64,000 nt of DNA from Paenibacillus brevis (GTDB lineage: Bacteria; Bacillota; Bacilli; Paenibacillales; Paenibacillaceae), in contig NZ_JAHLQJ010000021.1 of the NCBI RefSeq assembly GCF_018919145.1, positions 1 through 64,000 on the forward strand, read 5' to 3'. Below, in pieces: positions 17,263-25,933 of the stretch; the first letter of the stretch is position 1, and every line of letters begins with the position of its first letter. The translations under genes were made by a program, and so were the position numbers. The notes beneath the pieces are model-generated. The model was not told where the DNA came from and did no database searches. It saw only the letters and a list, made by a program, of their open reading frames with translations.

Positions 17263-18171
17263 ATGAATAAGAGAAGATCGAGTTTGAGCCAGGTGGCTTT
17301 AGTTACAGGAGTGGCAGTATTATCGGTCATGTTGCTGTCCGGGTGTAAATCCGTGGAGGAGTCGGTAGAGGGAGTCATTGGAGGCGGTGCAAAGGAAGCC
17401 GTGAATTCAGCTGCGCAAGCCGTAGCCCTTGCGGTAGAGGAGGGAAAGGAATTGACCATGCAGGGGGACGATTCAGAAAAAATTGTACTGGAAACCTCTT
17501 CACCCGTGGGAGAATTCAGAGGGATGATTATCGACCACCAAGTGGGCAATATTGAGATCGCCGCAAGCGCGGACGACCAAATTCGGGTATCCGCCCGAAT
17601 CTACAATCTGAACAACAAAGCAGTCAGTAAGAACCAGGAGAAGGTTTTTGAACAAGCTGCAGTCTCTATACAAGCAGAGGGGACACAGGCCCGCATCCGG
17701 GTTCATGCCAAGGACGATGAACGGAAAGATCTGTGGGACTGGGCAAAATCTAAATACAAGTATAATGAATTCGGGGTGGATTATACAATTGAGTTACCAG
17801 CAGATATAAGCTCCTACAAGGTATCCAACAACGTTGGGAATATTGAGTTGACCGGATTGTCAGGGGTATTCGAATTAAAAAATGAGGTGGGGAATGTTGA
17901 CCTCGTCTCGGCTGGAATCGCAGGAGCATCGAAGATCAGCGTCTCGACAGGAAGCGTCGAATTGGATGTTCAGTCCCTCGAGAACAAAGGGAAGCTTGCC
18001 GTAAACGTTGCACTGGGAGATATCCATGCCGCCCTTGCGGATACTGTGGATAGCAGTGTAGATACAAAAGTGGGACTGGGAGAAGTGTCCAGCAGCTTAA
18101 ATAAGAGCCGCATGGGGAAAGACGGCTCTATCTCCTTAGCTGTTGACGTCGGCAACATCGATGTTAACTGA
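17263..18171 (+). CDS. DUF4097-like lipoprotein
   Basis: 302 residues. Lipoprotein signal with lipobox LLSGCKS near residue 27, then a helical Ala/Glu/Val stretch, then repeated beta-strand units (VGNIEI, VGNIELTGLSG, VGNVDLVSAG, TGSVELDV, LGDIHA, LGEVSS, VGNIDVN) of the DUF4097/putative adhesin beta-solenoid type. Expected on the outer face of the membrane; function unknown. Start ATG 17263 has GGGAGG 6 nt upstream, so an upstream extension is rejected. The 3' end overlaps the convergent psd gene by 36 bp. Confidence 0.85.
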   Translation: MNKRRSSLSQVALVTGVAVLSVMLLSGCKSVEESVEGVIGGGAKEAVNSAAQAVALAVEEGKELTMQGDDSEKIVLETSSPVGEFRGMIIDHQVGNIEIAASADDQIRVSARIYNLNNKAVSKNQEKVFEQAAVSIQAEGTQARIRVHAKDDERKDLWDWAKSKYKYNEFGVDYTIELPADISSYKVSNNVGNIELTGLSGVFELKNEVGNVDLVSAGIAGASKISVSTGSVELDVQSLENKGKLAVNVALGDIHAALADTVDSSVDTKVGLGEVSSSLNKSRMGKDGSISLAVDVGNIDVN

Positions 18172-18957
18172 GGCAGGGAGGAAAGCTCCCAAGGATCGCC
18201 CCATTTGAACCTTCTGGCCTTCTTTTAGCGAAGGATCAGGTTGAAACGTTCCATTCTGGGTAAGAAGCACCACGGTGGAGCCGAACTCGAAATAAGCAAG
18301 GTCGTCGCCCTGGTTCCAGGAGACGGCCTTGTCGTCGCTATAACGGATACTGCTGACGTTCATCGCACCGACCTTGATCAAGGCAAGCTCACCTAAAGAA
18401 TGTCGAATATAGGTAATCAGCCGCTCATTCCGACTCAATACCTTTTTCATATGACGCATTCCGAAATCATTAACAGGATAAACCCTACCGCGGATATGTT
18501 CCTTCTCGATCAATGTTCCCGATACGGGGGCATGGATCCGGTGATAATCGGTGGGGCTGAGGTACAGAACGAATGCATATCCATGATCGTAAGCCGGTAA
18601 TCTTGGGGAATGATTAATCAGGTCGGATACGCTGTAATCCTGCCCCTTCACATTTAGAATCGTTCCCGAAGAGATTTCTCCCATGTAGGTGATTTTCGCA
18701 TCGACCGGACTAATCAATCCGGACTCCGTTAATTGAAGCGTTCTCATGCCCGCCTTCAGTCTGCGCGTAAAAAATTCATTCAGCGTACGGTATTCTCGTA
18801 CTTCCTTCTCTGCCTCATGCAGCGGAATACCGTAAGATTTGGCAAACCAGGGAATCAGATGCCGGCTCATCCCTGAATGGGAAAAGCGCCCCATTAAGTT
18901 AGAAATCCATTTTCGTGAAGACAGTTCGGTCATCCACTTCATCCAGTTCGCAGCCAA
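18136..18957 (-). CDS. psd: phosphatidylserine decarboxylase
   Basis: Converts phosphatidylserine to phosphatidylethanolamine; membrane-associated and self-processing. The cleavage site FGST (in FEFGSTVV) lies about 40 residues before the C-terminus; the Ser becomes the pyruvoyl group. YLSPTDYHRIHAPVSG and SPVDAKI are family landmarks. The start is uncertain: TTG 18957 has AGGGGGA at 6 nt and gives about the B. subtilis Psd length (273 versus 263 aa). ATG 18990 and 18975 are in frame but poorly placed relative to an SD. No pssA gene is in the window. Confidence 0.88.
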   Translation of the reverse strand: MAANWMKWMTELSSRKWISNLMGRFSHSGMSRHLIPWFAKSYGIPLHEAEKEVREYRTLNEFFTRRLKAGMRTLQLTESGLISPVDAKITYMGEISSGTILNVKGQDYSVSDLINHSPRLPAYDHGYAFVLYLSPTDYHRIHAPVSGTLIEKEHIRGRVYPVNDFGMRHMKKVLSRNERLITYIRHSLGELALIKVGAMNVSSIRYSDDKAVSWNQGDDLAYFEFGSTVVLLTQNGTFQPDPSLKEGQKVQMGRSLGAFLPASVNIDVADVNS

Positions 18958-19082
18958 TATATATCCCCCTAACATTTGTTGAACAGGCATCCCCCTGCTC
19001 TCACTTCCGCTAATATTGACACAGAACAAGGACGAAATCAATATCAGATCTAACGCGAGAAATGAACATCTATATTTTTTGC

Positions 19083-19112
19083 TTGTGTCTCTGGAAGGTT
19101 TTGGAGTATAGT
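19083..19112 (+). promoter_or_regulatory. possible promoter of the TPP riboswitch transcript
   Basis: TTGTGT (19083-19088) and TATAGT (19107-19112) with an 18-bp spacer, ending just before the riboswitch. Confidence 0.4.
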
Positions 19113-19127
19113 AGTGTCAATTGAATA

Positions 19128-19222
19128 CGGGATACGGGAGCTTGAGTGAATCAGGCTGAGATAGCAGCATAATCCGCTGCGAACCGTTAATCTGATCTGG
19201 ATAATGCCAGCGTAGAGAATCT
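19128..19222 (+). ncRNA. thiamine pyrophosphate (TPP) riboswitch
   Basis: Both universally conserved blocks are present: GGCTGAGAT at 19154-19162 and CTGATCTGGATAATGCCAGC starting at 19192, then GTAGAGAA. These form the pyrimidine- and pyrophosphate-sensing arms of the thi-box. It lies about 110 nt upstream of ykoE and is followed by a hairpin with a 7-T run (19269-19297), the likely expression platform: TPP binding should favour termination and shut off transporter synthesis. Confidence 0.95.
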
Positions 19223-19268
19223 GTCGTCTTGTCATGCACTTTTGTTGTATAGGCAGGCCAATTTACAG

Positions 19269-19297
19269 CCGTCTGAGCATATTCAGCCGGTTTTTTT
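19269..19297 (+). terminator. riboswitch-controlled attenuator terminator
   Basis: CCGTCTGA pairs with TCAGCCGG (one mismatch) around GCATAT, followed by TTTTTTT, between the TPP aptamer and the ykoE start. Confidence 0.85.
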
Positions 19298-19335
19298 GCG
19301 TATCCCGAAATATCAAACAGAAGGAGAGATCAAGA

Positions 19336-19974
19336 ATGAATGAACAAAGAAATTCAACAAGCGGAGGGAGCCTTCTCGCTCCAAACAGAAGAGGGGGTAA
19401 GGGGCTGAAGCTAAGTGACATTCTGGTAACGATACTGATCTCCGTTGTCCTTGGAGTTGTCTATCACTTTTGGAGTTCGGTATACAAAGTGTTCTCCCCC
19501 TTGTTTTTTCAGGCGGATGAGCTGGTGTACGGGATGTGGTTCATTGCTCCGACGCTGGTCTTTTTACTGATCCGTAAGCCTGGAGTCGCTCTGCTTGCTG
19601 AGGTTGCTGCAGCACATGTGGAAATTCTGTTCGGCAGCGAATGGGGAATTCAATTGGTGTTGTATAGCGTACTGCAAGGGCTTGGGGCAGAGCTGGTATT
19701 TGCTTTGTTCCGGTATCGTAAATTTTCAGGTTCCGTGGCGGCATTGGCGGGTATTGGCGCTGCTGCGGGATCGTTGATTCCCGATATTTACTACGGTTAT
19801 GTCGGCGACACCCAAACCTGGCTATTGATCGCCAAATACGGCATGCGGGCAGTCAGTTCGGCTCTGATCGCCGGTTACCTGGCCTTTGCGCTGGCCAAGG
19901 CGGTGGAGGCCACCGGAGTCACCTCCCTGCTCCGGCCGGTAGCGGAACGAGATTATGCGGCTTTGGATGATTAG
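19336..19974 (+). CDS. ykoE: ECF transporter substrate-binding subunit YkoE
   Basis: Membrane S-component predicted to bind a thiamine-related compound (hydroxymethylpyrimidine/thiamine) and pass it to the YkoD/YkoC energy-coupling module. About 212 residues; after a polar Asn/Gly-rich N-terminus (residues 1-30) come about five to six hydrophobic segments. The assignment rests on the order ykoE-ykoD-ykoC behind a TPP riboswitch, the same as in B. subtilis. Start ATG 19336 has AAGGAGAG upstream; an upstream in-frame extension runs through the attenuator and is rejected. Confidence 0.88.
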   Translation: MNEQRNSTSGGSLLAPNRRGGKGLKLSDILVTILISVVLGVVYHFWSSVYKVFSPLFFQADELVYGMWFIAPTLVFLLIRKPGVALLAEVAAAHVEILFGSEWGIQLVLYSVLQGLGAELVFALFRYRKFSGSVAALAGIGAAAGSLIPDIYYGYVGDTQTWLLIAKYGMRAVSSALIAGYLAFALAKAVEATGVTSLLRPVAERDYAALDD

Positions 19975-19976
19975 AG

Positions 19977-21596
19977 ATGGGTGGATTGCATTGTGAAGCC
20001 ATATCTGCGGACTTGCGTGCTGAAGTAACGGGCGATACCGGCTCGCCGGCCGCTGCGGTTTGGGATTTGCGGCTTAAATTTCCCGAAGGGGAAGCTTTTG
20101 TCTTCAAAGACCTCTCCTTTTCGGTGACACGAGGGGAGAAACTGCTCGTACTAGGACCAAGCGGCAGCGGGAAATCGACGTTGCTCCAAGTGCTTGCAGG
20201 CATCGTGCCGGGACTAGTGGAGGTGCCTATGAGATGCTCGGGGCAAGTGCTTCCTCCTTCCTGGGGGATGCTGTTTCAGGACCCGGATGCTCAGTTTTGC
20301 ATGCCTTACGTGGATGAAGAGTTGGCTTTCGTATTGGAAAACCGGGGAGCGGCAAGGGAAGAGATGCTGCCCCGGATGCGTGATGTGCTGAGAAAAGTAG
20401 GGCTCGATTTCGGAGAAATCCATCTTCCGATCGGAACATTATCCCAAGGCATGAAGCAGCGGTTGGCACTGGCCTCCATTCTGCTGATGGATCCCGATGT
20501 GCTGCTGCTTGACGAGCCCTCCGCCCTGCTCGATCCCGAGGGAAGAAGACAGATCTGGGAGGCGGTTTCCGAGGTGGCGGAGGACAGGACGCTCATTATC
20601 GTCGAGCATCGGATCGAAGAATTGCTTGATTTGGGGCTTGTGGATCGGGTAGCTTTATTCGGGCCAAGCGGACAGCTTCTTGGCCAAGGCGCTCCCGAGG
20701 AATTGTTTGTCCGCTGCCGAAAGGAACTGGAGGAGTACGGGATCTGGCATCCTGGAGTCTGGGGCCGGTTTCGGTTCTCGGCAGGCAGTCAAATAGAACA
20801 TGGCAAGAGTATTAAGCCATGTTCAGGCCCATTTCCGCCTCCAGCCGGTGAACGGTTGGACCGGCCTATTATCGAACTTTCCGAGTTCCGGGGATTTCGC
20901 GGGAACCAGAGAGTCATTCAAGTTGAGCGGGCCGAGGTGCACGCTGGAGACTTTATTGCAATTACGGGGCCGAACGGAGCCGGAAAAAGCTCGCTCCTGC
21001 TTGCCCTAATGGGACTGCTTCCCTCCGAGGGCAGTTATCTTCTGCTGGGGGAACGGTTCGGGGGGAAAAAGCTTAGAAAGCGGCATGTCCAATCGCTGTC
21101 GAAGAGAATCGGATTCGTCTTTCAAAATCCCGAGTTTCAGTTTATCGAGAACCGGGTGGATCAGGAGATCGGATTTTCTTTAAGGGAAGAGGGATTATCT
21201 CCCGAAGAGATCAAGCAGCGGGTAGATCATGCGTTGGACCAATTTGGTCTTGCCGGACTGGAGCCGCGACATCCGTACCAATTATCGCTTGGACAGAAGC
21301 GTAGATTGAGCGTGGCGGGAGCGGCCGTCCTCAAGAGAACGGTACTATTGCTTGATGAGCCGACGTTCGGACAGGATGTTGTGAACACGTTTGCCATTTT
21401 GAACTTGTGCGAGGACCTTCGGCGCAGTGGAGTGGCGATTGTGATGGTAACTCACGAGGAACAGATCGCGGAAGCAGTAGCTACCCGCCGATGGGAAGTC
21501 AGAGAAGGAATCCTGAGCGATTGCGGGTATACGGACCGTGGAACCCGGCTCCCGCATCATATATGCGAAGTCGGCATGGCGGAGGCGACGCGATGA
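19977..21596 (+). CDS. ykoD: ECF transporter double ATPase YkoD
   Basis: Two fused ABC ATPase domains (539 aa). First: Walker A GPSGSGKST, signature LSQGMKQRLALA, Walker B LLLDEPSALLD. Second: Walker A GPNGAGKSS, signature LSLGQKRRLSVAGA, Walker B LLLDEPTFGQD. Fused NBDs are typical of YkoD-like ECF ATPases. It starts 2 nt after the ykoE stop with a weak SD, so it depends on coupling. Residues about 285-310 form the linker between halves. Confidence 0.92.
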   Translation: MGGLHCEAISADLRAEVTGDTGSPAAAVWDLRLKFPEGEAFVFKDLSFSVTRGEKLLVLGPSGSGKSTLLQVLAGIVPGLVEVPMRCSGQVLPPSWGMLFQDPDAQFCMPYVDEELAFVLENRGAAREEMLPRMRDVLRKVGLDFGEIHLPIGTLSQGMKQRLALASILLMDPDVLLLDEPSALLDPEGRRQIWEAVSEVAEDRTLIIVEHRIEELLDLGLVDRVALFGPSGQLLGQGAPEELFVRCRKELEEYGIWHPGVWGRFRFSAGSQIEHGKSIKPCSGPFPPPAGERLDRPIIELSEFRGFRGNQRVIQVERAEVHAGDFIAITGPNGAGKSSLLLALMGLLPSEGSYLLLGERFGGKKLRKRHVQSLSKRIGFVFQNPEFQFIENRVDQEIGFSLREEGLSPEEIKQRVDHALDQFGLAGLEPRHPYQLSLGQKRRLSVAGAAVLKRTVLLLDEPTFGQDVVNTFAILNLCEDLRRSGVAIVMVTHEEQIAEAVATRRWEVREGILSDCGYTDRGTRLPHHICEVGMAEATR

Positions 21597-22405
21597 ATAC
21601 ATGGCTGAAACCCTCTGTAATAACATGGATGCACCGGGCTAATCCGGTGCTTAAACTGTTTTTCGTCATCGGGCTCTTTTTCGTGGCCTTATTTACGCAT
21701 CGGGCTGATTTTATGTTCTACCAGGCGGCGGTCTTTACGCTGCTGTTGTTCTGGCAAAGCGGATATTCCTTCTGGAAGGTGCTCCTCCTTGTGTTGTCTT
21801 TCGGCTTGGTGTTTATATCCTCCTCTTCGACAATGATTCTGTTCGGAAAAGGGGATGTGTTGTGGTGGGAATGGGGATTATTCCGAATTACGGAGGAGAG
21901 CTTCTACCGCGGAATTCATATCGGATTTAAATCGGTCACCATTGCGTCGGAAGGGCTGCTGTTTGTTCTTACAACCTCTTCAGTGGATCTGTTCTACGCC
22001 TTGATGCAGAAATTAAAGCTTCCTCCCAAATATGCGTACAGCTTTATGGCCTCCATCCGACTGCTGCCGATGGTTTGGGAGGAATTCCTGATCAGGCGGA
22101 ATGCGCTCCGTATTCGTGGAGCACGAAGTTTGAAGGGGCCGCGGGGATGGATTGCCGGCATTAAGATGTACGCGGTCCCGCTGCTGTCCCAGAGCATACG
22201 GAGAGCCCACCGCGTAGCGGTCGCGATGGAGGCGAAGGCTTTCGACGGGAGTGGCCGTAGAACCTACTATTACCCTTCGCGCTTCTCGCGCTATGATCCG
22301 CTGGCGGCGGCGATCTTCATGGCAGCAGTTGCCGCAGCCCTAGCTCTAAGCCATGGTTTCCCGCTATTTCATATCACGGATGTAAGATATTCCGCCAATA
22401 TTTAA
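21593..22405 (+). CDS. ykoC: ECF transporter transmembrane coupling subunit YkoC
   Basis: T-component of the ECF transporter (270 aa), with hydrophobic segments in the N-terminal half and the coupling-helix motifs RLLPMVWEEFLIRRNALRIRGA and the AMEAKAFDG region (Ala-Arg-Gly type motifs) that contact the ATPases. ATG 21593 overlaps the ykoD stop (ATGA), with GGAGG 7 nt upstream; this fixes the start despite a longer open frame. The product ends at a hairpin shared with the convergent yheC/D-like gene. Confidence 0.9.
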   Translation: MNTWLKPSVITWMHRANPVLKLFFVIGLFFVALFTHRADFMFYQAAVFTLLLFWQSGYSFWKVLLLVLSFGLVFISSSSTMILFGKGDVLWWEWGLFRITEESFYRGIHIGFKSVTIASEGLLFVLTTSSVDLFYALMQKLKLPPKYAYSFMASIRLLPMVWEEFLIRRNALRIRGARSLKGPRGWIAGIKMYAVPLLSQSIRRAHRVAVAMEAKAFDGSGRRTYYYPSRFSRYDPLAAAIFMAAVAAALALSHGFPLFHITDVRYSANI

Positions 22406-22415
22406 TTGGCGGAAT
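22389..22415. terminator. hairpin between convergent ykoC and the yheC/D-like gene
   Basis: ATTCCGCCAAT (22389-22399) pairs with ATTGGCGGAAT (22405-22415) around 5 nt. There is no T-run, so its efficiency is uncertain; it spans the ykoC stop. Confidence 0.5.
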
Positions 22416-22425
22416 CAGCAGATCC

Positions 22426-23511
22426 TTAATGCTGCAGCAAATAACGTGCAAAAGCCATAGGTTGTCGGTACGTATCGAACCATACTTCGTTCATTCCGGC
22501 TTTCCGGAAGCCGTAACGCTGGTCTCTGCCATTGCATTCAATAAGATATACCTGCCCGTTATTCGTAATTCCGATATCCATGCCAAGGTCGGCGAGCAAG
22601 GGCAGACGGCCAGAAAGGTAAGATGCGGCCCTAAGGGCCAGGGCCTGGCTGTCCGCCAGAGCGCGAGCTGCCATGAGAGGCGGAAATATGCGCCGGAATA
22701 AAAGCTCGGCAGGAAAAGCGCTGCCTCCCTGAGCAAGATTGGAGAGGAACCTTCCTGGAGCGGAAACTTTGGCATACAGCCCAGTAACCGCCCAATCTCC
22801 GCTCAGTCCCCGTTGAACAGTTACACGGATGTCCAGGGGACGGCCATCTATTTCAGCCAGCGGCAGCCTCTCCTGAATCAAGTATGGAATTTGCGTTACT
22901 CTACGCTTCACCCAGGCGGGCAGTGTCCCCCGCTTGTCAAGGCGGAGCACCTTCCAAAGATCCGCCGTCCGGTTGGACTTGTAGAGCAGGCTCCATCCCC
23001 GGTTATCCAGCTTAAGACGCATGATTCCGCGTCCGACCGAAGCGCTTGCCGGTTTGAGCAGCAGGTCGTTATAACGCTGCATCATCAGTTCAATATTCCC
23101 CGACGCAGCTTGCAAAGAAGCAGGCAAGTGTTGCGATAGCAGGGGATGCTCCGCCAGCAGACGATGAATCTCATCTTTGCCATATCGGTTGTTGTGGTTA
23201 TAGATGTTGGTTCCCTGCTCTTGAAGGATACGAATTTTTCGCAAGGCGGAAGGGGCTTTATAGATTGCGCGGTTATGAATGACTCCCGGAGTTTCAATGA
23301 CCGCCTTCCTGATTCTGTCTTTCTCCTTCAGATAAACGAGACTTTTGCCGGAATCGGGATGGATATTGTCCAGACACAGATAACAAGGCTTCAAATCGTA
23401 AAGGGCAGCAGCTTCTTCATAGAAGGGCAGAGCTTCCTGTCCGGTTCTGCCTCTTTCTGCTCCCCGGTATGCTCTGGCATTTAGCAGGATACCGACATAA
23501 TCGGGTGGCAT
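22426..23511 (-). CDS. YheC/YheD family endospore coat-associated protein (ATP-grasp fold)
   Basis: 361 residues. Recognisable YheC/D elements: VGILLNAR at the N-terminus, GVIHNRAIYK, YNHNNRYGKDEIHRLL, LLLKPASASVGRGI, LYKS, LIQERLPLAEIDGRPLDIRVTVQRG and DLGMDIGITNNGQVYLIECNGRDQRYGF, which follow the ATP-grasp ligase layout (Lys and Glu-x-Asn metal/nucleotide ligands). In Bacillus these proteins localise to the forespore or coat; the chemistry is unknown. SD GGAGGGAG precedes the ATG. It marks the left border of the glycan island. Confidence 0.85.
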   Translation of the reverse strand: MPPDYVGILLNARAYRGAERGRTGQEALPFYEEAAALYDLKPCYLCLDNIHPDSGKSLVYLKEKDRIRKAVIETPGVIHNRAIYKAPSALRKIRILQEQGTNIYNHNNRYGKDEIHRLLAEHPLLSQHLPASLQAASGNIELMMQRYNDLLLKPASASVGRGIMRLKLDNRGWSLLYKSNRTADLWKVLRLDKRGTLPAWVKRRVTQIPYLIQERLPLAEIDGRPLDIRVTVQRGLSGDWAVTGLYAKVSAPGRFLSNLAQGGSAFPAELLFRRIFPPLMAARALADSQALALRAASYLSGRLPLLADLGMDIGITNNGQVYLIECNGRDQRYGFRKAGMNEVWFDTYRQPMAFARYLLQH

Positions 23512-23788
23512 GGCGCTCCCTCCTTTTTTTACGGTACGTCATTTGTCATGCGCCCGCCCTGTTCCCTTCTCTTCACAGTATGTGATTTCCCCTGGCTCAG
23601 CATGGACGGATGAGGGTGGTTAACAGCCTGATTTATAGCCAAGTTCAAAAGAGACAAGTTTTCAGCGCCGGGAATATGGATGAGGACAGGTAGGGTTTGG
23701 AATTGCCTCTAAAATAGTCACCAAAGAAAATGCTCCCTCGTATAACTACTGATAAGAGCATGAATGGCTGGCTAGGAGGGATTAGGTT

Positions 23789-24940
23789 GTGAACCGACCC
23801 AGAATTGCTGTCGTGACACCGGGTTCTTTTATCATTCCTTCGGGGAGAAGCAGTTCGGTGGAAAGAGTAATTGAGAAAATCGTTCCGCTTGCCTCGAATC
23901 GGCTGGATATTACGGTCTTCGGCAAGAAGGGCGAACATGTGAATGCACGGGAAAAGATCGGCGATGTCCCATGCATCAGAGTAGCGGAAGGAACCGCATA
24001 TTATCCGTCGATTCTCTCCCATCTCAAAGCATGGCAGCCTGAGGCGGTTGATGTGCATAATCGGCCGGCGCTGGCTTATCTGATCAAACGAAATCTCCCC
24101 GGCGTCAAAGTGATTTTGTCGCTGCACTCCACAACATTTATCAAAAGCCGCAACTCTTCCGGTTCCCTTATGATGAGTAAGCTGCGCGCGCTTGACGGAA
24201 TTAGCGTAAACAGCGATTATTTGCGCCGGGAGGTACAGGACCGTTATCCGGGATTGTCGCTGCCTGTGTATGTAAATCATCTCGGTGCGAGTCTTGAAGA
24301 CTTCATACCCCGCTGGACACCTGTTGGCGAAGGTCTTCGCCAGGCGAGAATGGCGGAATACGGGTGGGGAGGACGCAAAATCGTCCTGTTCGTCGGCAGG
24401 CTGATTCCTGAAAAAGGAGTGCATGCTCTGCTTAAGACTGTTCCCCATGTCGTCCGAACCCATCCTGACGTTCTGTTCGTTGTTGTCGGCAGCGCCTTTT
24501 ACAGCAGACCCGGCGAGACAAGTTACGTCAGGCATCTGAAGGAGCTTGCGTCCTCTTGTCCGGATCACGTTATTTTTCAACCGTTTACGCCTTATCCCCG
24601 CGTAGCGGACTGGTACAATCTCGCGGATGTTGTAGCTGTTCCTTCGGGTCAGGAGGAGGCCTTCGGACTCGTGAATGTGGAAGCGATGGCTTCAGGAATT
24701 CCCGTCATCGCTTCCGATGCCGGCGGTATTCCCGAAGTTGTGGAGCATGGCCGTTCAGGGCTTTTGATTCCTTCGGAACATCTTGATGACAGGCTTGCTG
24801 ACGGGATCGTAATGCTGTTGAATGATGAGAAGCTTCGCCGCCGGATGGGAATGGCCGGAATGGAGGAGATTCGAAGCCGCTTCAGGTGGAGTCATACCGC
24901 CGACCGCTTTGTATCCATATTTTCAACCAAACAAGCGTAA
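23789..24940 (+). CDS. GT4 family glycosyltransferase, CotSA/YtcC-like
   Basis: 383 residues, GT-B fold. N-terminal Rossmann part, then VLFVGRLIPEKGVHALL, and the nucleotide-sugar EX7E region AFGLVNVEAMASGIPVIASDAGGIPEVV. It resembles spore-coat-associated CotSA/YtcC, the best guess given the YheC/D neighbour. GTG 23789 with GGAGGG about 9 nt upstream. A strong hairpin overlaps the 3' end. A reverse-strand open frame of about 311 codons inside it is judged an artefact of codon bias. Confidence 0.85.
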   Translation: MNRPRIAVVTPGSFIIPSGRSSSVERVIEKIVPLASNRLDITVFGKKGEHVNAREKIGDVPCIRVAEGTAYYPSILSHLKAWQPEAVDVHNRPALAYLIKRNLPGVKVILSLHSTTFIKSRNSSGSLMMSKLRALDGISVNSDYLRREVQDRYPGLSLPVYVNHLGASLEDFIPRWTPVGEGLRQARMAEYGWGGRKIVLFVGRLIPEKGVHALLKTVPHVVRTHPDVLFVVVGSAFYSRPGETSYVRHLKELASSCPDHVIFQPFTPYPRVADWYNLADVVAVPSGQEEAFGLVNVEAMASGIPVIASDAGGIPEVVEHGRSGLLIPSEHLDDRLADGIVMLLNDEKLRRRMGMAGMEEIRSRFRWSHTADRFVSIFSTKQA

Positions 24941-24980
24941 ATGCCCGAGAGCTTAGCTCGGAAGGTATTTACGCTTGTTT
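24929..24980 (+). terminator. long hairpin at the end of the CotSA-like gene
   Basis: AAACAAGCGTAAAT (24929-24942) pairs perfectly with ATTTACGCTTGTTT (24967-24980); an inner CCGAG/CTCGG stem adds to it. Only a short T tail. Confidence 0.75.
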
Positions 24981-25025
24981 GCTGAATTGGGGCTTGCACC
25001 GTGGGAAGTCTGTACGTTTGCCGTT

Positions 25026-25052
25026 ACATAGGGCGAAACGCCGCATAAGCTA
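25026..25052 (+). promoter_or_regulatory. candidate sigma-K promoter upstream of the GT2 operon
   Basis: AC (25026-25027), 16-bp spacer, CATAAGCTA (25044-25052) matches the sigma-K pattern AC-N16/17-CATAnnnTA. It sits between the hairpin at 24929 and the SD of the GT2 gene at 25097. Confidence 0.55.
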
Positions 25053-25096
25053 TCTTATATTCCAGCCATTATGATTATCTGGAAGGATGGACCTTG

Positions 25097-25924
25097 ATGG
25101 ATAAGAGAAGACGGCTCAGTCAACGCAAAAGACGACCAGCCCTCCAAAAACAAAAGCAGAGAAGAGCATTCTTTCAATGCGATCCCAAGCCGGTCGTCTC
25201 TGTCATCATTCCGGTTATGAATGAGCTGAAGACACTGGCCGGGGTGATTCGGGAAGCCGCCAGAGTACACCCCAAGACTGAAATCATTATCGTGGCAAAC
25301 GGCTGTACGGACGGAAGCGCACGGCTCGCGAGAAGGCTAGGAGCTATTGTTCTGGAATACAGGGATCCGCTTGGACACGATGTCCCGCGGGCGGTCGGCG
25401 CCAGACATGCAAAGGGCGAAGTATTATTGTTTATCGACGGGGATATGGTTGTTCCGGCCAGGGATTTACGGCCGTTCACGGCTGCGGTGCTATCCGGGAT
25501 GGATGTGGCTCTGAACGATTATGACGGACCGGTTCAAAGTCAGGAAGCACATCCGGTTGTCAGCGCCAAGCATACATTGAACTCTTTCCTCGGCAGACCC
25601 GATATGAAGGGGGCTTCATTAACGGCAGTACCGCATGCACTTAGCAGACATGCCATACTAAGAATAGGCTTCGAGGCGCTAGAGAAGCCGCCGCTGGCCC
25701 AGGCAGCCGCCGTTCTGGGCGGACTGGAGATTCAGGCTGTGCACTCCGTGAACGTCGGGCGTTTAAACCGTCCAAGGACCCGGCTTAGGCAGCAGGGGGA
25801 GGGGGATTTGTTGACGGCGTTAGTGATCGGCGATCATTTGGAGGCTGCACAGCTGCTCATAAACCGGCTTGGTCCCCGCGGCGGATTTTCCGATCTTGGG
25901 CGGCTTCGTGAAAGAGCGAGGTGA
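25097..25924 (+). CDS. GT2 family glycosyltransferase with basic N-terminus
   Basis: 275 residues. Residues 1-25 are very rich in Arg/Lys/Gln. The GT-A domain then follows: VSVIIPVMNE, IIVANGCTDGSA, and the metal-binding DxD as FIDGDMVV. A conserved later block NSFLGRPDMKGASLTAVPHALSR is shared with the next gene product, so the two are paralogues. GGAAGGA lies upstream of ATG 25097 (a TTG is adjacent at 25094). First gene of a tight run of glycosyltransferase genes. Confidence 0.85.
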   Translation: MDKRRRLSQRKRRPALQKQKQRRAFFQCDPKPVVSVIIPVMNELKTLAGVIREAARVHPKTEIIIVANGCTDGSARLARRLGAIVLEYRDPLGHDVPRAVGARHAKGEVLLFIDGDMVVPARDLRPFTAAVLSGMDVALNDYDGPVQSQEAHPVVSAKHTLNSFLGRPDMKGASLTAVPHALSRHAILRIGFEALEKPPLAQAAAVLGGLEIQAVHSVNVGRLNRPRTRLRQQGEGDLLTALVIGDHLEAAQLLINRLGPRGGFSDLGRLRERAR

Positions 25925-25933
25925 GCAGATAAG

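Noticed and set aside
23645..24580. Long reverse-strand open frame (about 311 codons) inside the CotSA-like gene
   Set aside because: Antisense to a well-supported glycosyltransferase, composition Arg/His/Cys-rich with no motifs, no SD. Similar antisense frames at 50651-51493, 53159-53884, 35651-36376 and 7969-8511 were dropped for the same reason.
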